DNA from: Clostridia bacterium
GTDB taxonomy: Bacteria > Bacillota > Clostridia > Oscillospirales > CAG-382
Length of the DNA: 7,122 nucleotides
Direction: 5' to 3'
Assembly (NCBI GenBank): GCA_900757905.1
Contig: CAAEPN010000187.1
Span: 1-7,122, forward strand
Shown piece after piece: positions 5,334-7,122 of this stretch. How positions within the stretch are numbered: position 1 is the first letter of the stretch; each line of letters starts with the position of its first letter. A program made the translations under genes and the position numbers. The notes below the pieces were generated by a model, which did no database searches, had not been told where the DNA came from, and saw only the letters and a program-made list of their open reading frames with translations.

Positions 5334-7122
5334 ATGAAACGTACAACAGCACTCATTCTTGCGCTTCTTATGTGTGTTTCCATGATGCCGAACGTTTTTG
5401 CGTTCACGCCGGAAACCGTGGAAAGCGCAGCTGAAACCGTACCGGGCAGTGAAAGCGCGGCTCTTGCCGTGTCAAACGACGCGGCAGTTTTAGGCGACAA
5501 TTACCTTGTCGACGGTCTCGGCAAAGCCCTTCTTTATGTCAGCGGTGAAACGATGAAATACGATTTCCTCGATTCAACGTATATCACCGGTAACAAAACC
5601 TACGACAATGGTGCCCGCGACATTCAGTACTTTGAAGCAGGCTCGTCGGCTTCTCTTGCCAGCGACCCGAAGGATGCGGACAAGACTGTCACAAAGCTTG
5701 TTACCGGCAGCGCATACAGCGGCTTCGGCTTCGGCGCGCTGTACTTTGATCCCGGTCAGTTTAACTTCCAAAAAGGCAGATACACCGGTAAAGTGGATAT
5801 GTATCTCGACCCGGCAAGCTACAACACTACAAGAGATGCTTTCTTGTTCCGCACGCAGGTTTACAAGGGCGGCAAGAATGGCGATGATGCCAACAGCAGT
5901 CTTGACTTGGCCAAGCTCAAGAACGGCGAATGGGTCACCTGCACCTCGGCTACCGGTATATATGACGGCTCGAAGTACAACTACAACAAAGCTATGGAAG
6001 GCGAAAGCATCCGTTTTCTTGCTTGCGGTATCAACGGTTCTGCCGGAACGACCTCCTATCTGCGCAATATGTACTACTACTTCTATCCGGCAAACTCCTT
6101 CATGCTTAAGGGCACCGACGGCAAGCTTCAGTTAATCGAGCTTTCCGAAGGTGCTACCTACACCTTCCCGGCAGCAGACGGCGATTATGTATACGGCTCT
6201 GAGGTTTACAAAGCCGGCGATAAGATCGCTGTTTCCGAATTGGAATACAAGACCTTCACGGTCGGCGGCACACCCGTTATTGTCAACGACGGCAAAACCC
6301 CGGGCATCAACATTGCCACCGGCAATCAGAATCCGCTCACCTTTGATGAAGAGCCTGCTCTGAAGTGGCTCACCGGCGGTGCCACCAACTCGGTCACCGC
6401 ATTTGATGTGGAAGGCGTTACCGGCAACGAAGACGGCGGCAAGGCTTTCAAGGTTTCTGTACCGGCAACCACGCATTACATGAGCGTGTTCTATGAAAAG
6501 TTCATCGAAGCCTATCGTCCGTACTTTGTAAAGTTCGACGTTTACTCCAACCATTCTCCGGACAATGCCTGCCTGTGGCTCATCGACGGCAACAGAGGCA
6601 ACGGCGGCGACCATATTAACTTCCAGAACGGCTTCTCGGCTGCCTTGAAGGCCAATACGTGGTACACAGCTGCTGCAACAGCCCGTTACAGCGCAGACCG
6701 CACCAACATTCAGATCCAGGCCGATACTTGGTGGGGCAACCCGTCGGCAGGCCATGAGGGCACGTACTACTACTATGACAACGTCTCGATCGTTCCGTAT
6801 TACAAAGTCTCCTATATTTACGACGGTGCGGTCGTCGATACGGCTTATGTAAACTCCTGCGAAAACGACGGCACATTCCGTACCGAGCTTCCGCTTGACC
6901 TTTCCAAGACAGTGTCCATCGACGGCAAGAAGCTGGTCGGCTGGTCGCTTAGCAAGAATTCCACCACGGCGGACGCGCCCGAAACCGTAGTAGCTGCTAA
7001 CAGAGATATCAAACTCTATGCGGTTCTTAAGGATGTCGGCGTTACCTCCGTTACCTTCATGAACGGCGAAGAAAACCTTGGCTCGGAAGACCTCAATTAT
7101 GACTCGGTCATCACCAAGTTCA
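5334..7122 (+). CDS. Exported multidomain surface-type protein, 3' end cut by the window
   Basis: The frame stays open for 596 codons to the window edge. ATG at 5334 follows AAAGGAG (5319-5325) by 8 bases. A Sec signal peptide is clear: MKR, a hydrophobic core to about residue 19, then NVFA with likely cleavage after residue 23. Residues ~24-55 are an Ala/Ser/Glu-rich linker. Residues ~58-252 and ~335-489 look like two related beta-sandwich modules. The second ends in TYYYYDNVSIVPYY, similar to the end of CBM4/9-like galactose-binding folds. Between them (~260-312) lies a short region with GATYTFP. Residues ~490-565 match a Listeria-Bacteroides (Flg_new/InlB B-type) repeat, ending in VGWSLSKN...NRDIKLYAV, and another repeat starts at ~570. 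No catalytic motif was recognised. A glycan-binding or adhesive role is inference. Any anchor (S-layer homology or sortase motif) would lie beyond the window. The divergent DeoR-family gene may regulate it. Confidence 0.88.
   Translation, partial: MKRTTALILALLMCVSMMPNVFAFTPETVESAAETVPGSESAALAVSNDAAVLGDNYLVDGLGKALLYVSGETMKYDFLDSTYITGNKTYDNGARDIQYFEAGSSASLASDPKDADKTVTKLVTGSAYSGFGFGALYFDPGQFNFQKGRYTGKVDMYLDPASYNTTRDAFLFRTQVYKGGKNGDDANSSLDLAKLKNGEWVTCTSATGIYDGSKYNYNKAMEGESIRFLACGINGSAGTTSYLRNMYYYFYPANSFMLKGTDGKLQLIELSEGATYTFPAADGDYVYGSEVYKAGDKIAVSELEYKTFTVGGTPVIVNDGKTPGINIATGNQNPLTFDEEPALKWLTGGATNSVTAFDVEGVTGNEDGGKAFKVSVPATTHYMSVFYEKFIEAYRPYFVKFDVYSNHSPDNACLWLIDGNRGNGGDHINFQNGFSAALKANTWYTAAATARYSADRTNIQIQADTWWGNPSAGHEGTYYYYDNVSIVPYYKVSYIYDGAVVDTAYVNSCENDGTFRTELPLDLSKTVSIDGKKLVGWSLSKNSTTADAPETVVAANRDIKLYAVLKDVGVTSVTFMNGEENLGSEDLNYDSVITKF
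6801..7121 (+). repeat. Start of a Listeria-Bacteroides-type protein repeat array
   Basis: The first unit is encoded by about 6801-7031 (residues 490-566). It has the usual layout: a beta strand (VSYIYDGAVVDTAYV), an acidic turn, then the GW core (LVGWSLSKN) and a final strand (DIKLYAV). A second unit begins near 7041 with VTFMNGEENLGSEDLNYDS and is cut off by the window. In this family the units repeat at about 70-80 residues and form extended stalks on extracellular proteins. The assignment comes from pattern recognition, not an alignment. Confidence 0.65.

Noticed and set aside
5608..6135. 175-codon open frame on the plus strand
   Set aside because: It is a shifted-frame shadow of the exported-protein gene, rich in Ser/Thr/Arg with no known motif. 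The correct frame has a signal peptide and a ribosome binding site.
6132..6755. 207-codon open frame on the minus strand
   Set aside because: It is antisense to the exported-protein gene and has no domain likeness. It is best explained by codon bias on the real strand.
1..7122. CRISPR arrays, tRNA or rRNA genes, insertion sequences, attachment sites
   Set aside because: No regularly spaced direct repeats, tRNA-like cloverleaf, rRNA segment, transposase or integrase, or terminal inverted repeats were seen on either strand by reading.

Overview
The window looks like chromosomal DNA from a low-to-mid GC Gram-positive bacterium of the Clostridia, probably an animal-gut commensal. This is inferred from four things: strong AGGAG-type ribosome binding sites, consensus sigma-A promoters (TTGAAA-17-TATAAT and TTGACA-17-TATAAT), the gene types present (L-fucose isomerase, DUF1015, DeoR-family regulator), and a secreted protein with Listeria-Bacteroides-type repeats. 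The exact genus cannot be read from this window.

Layout. (1) Bases 1-103 are the last 33 codons of a gene whose C-terminus matches L-fucose isomerase (FucI). A small hairpin and a strong GC-rich stem-loop terminator follow it. (2) A near-consensus promoter at 245-273 drives a DUF1015 family gene (331-1629). After a 70-base gap with no visible terminator comes valS (1700-4318), encoding complete valyl-tRNA synthetase. These two genes are probably one operon. No T-box leader, which often precedes valS in Firmicutes, is present in front of either gene. (3) A long stem-loop at 4337-4381, with A-rich and T-rich flanks, ends both valS and the convergent gene on the other strand. (4) That convergent gene (4409-5164, minus strand) is a DeoR-family sugar-responsive repressor. 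(5) A compact divergent control region (5165-5333) holds a perfect consensus promoter for the regulator, an overlapping extended -10 promoter pointing the other way, and an inverted repeat over the regulator's -35 box. (6) From 5334 to the window end runs the first 596 codons of an exported multidomain protein. It has a signal peptide, two similar beta-sandwich-like modules resembling carbohydrate-binding domains, and the start of a tandem array of Listeria-Bacteroides repeats. It is cut by the window edge, and its length and surface anchor are unknown.

How the parts fit. valS is housekeeping and DUF1015 is a conserved protein of unsettled function. The regulator and the exported protein share a bidirectional promoter region, so the regulator may control the exported protein, perhaps in response to a sugar phosphate. 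The fucose isomerase tail and the putative glycan-binding exported protein both suit life on host or plant glycans, but they are separate transcription units and no functional link is shown. I do not see a clearly new biological system. The best leads are the exported protein with its divergent regulator, and the DUF1015-valS pairing.
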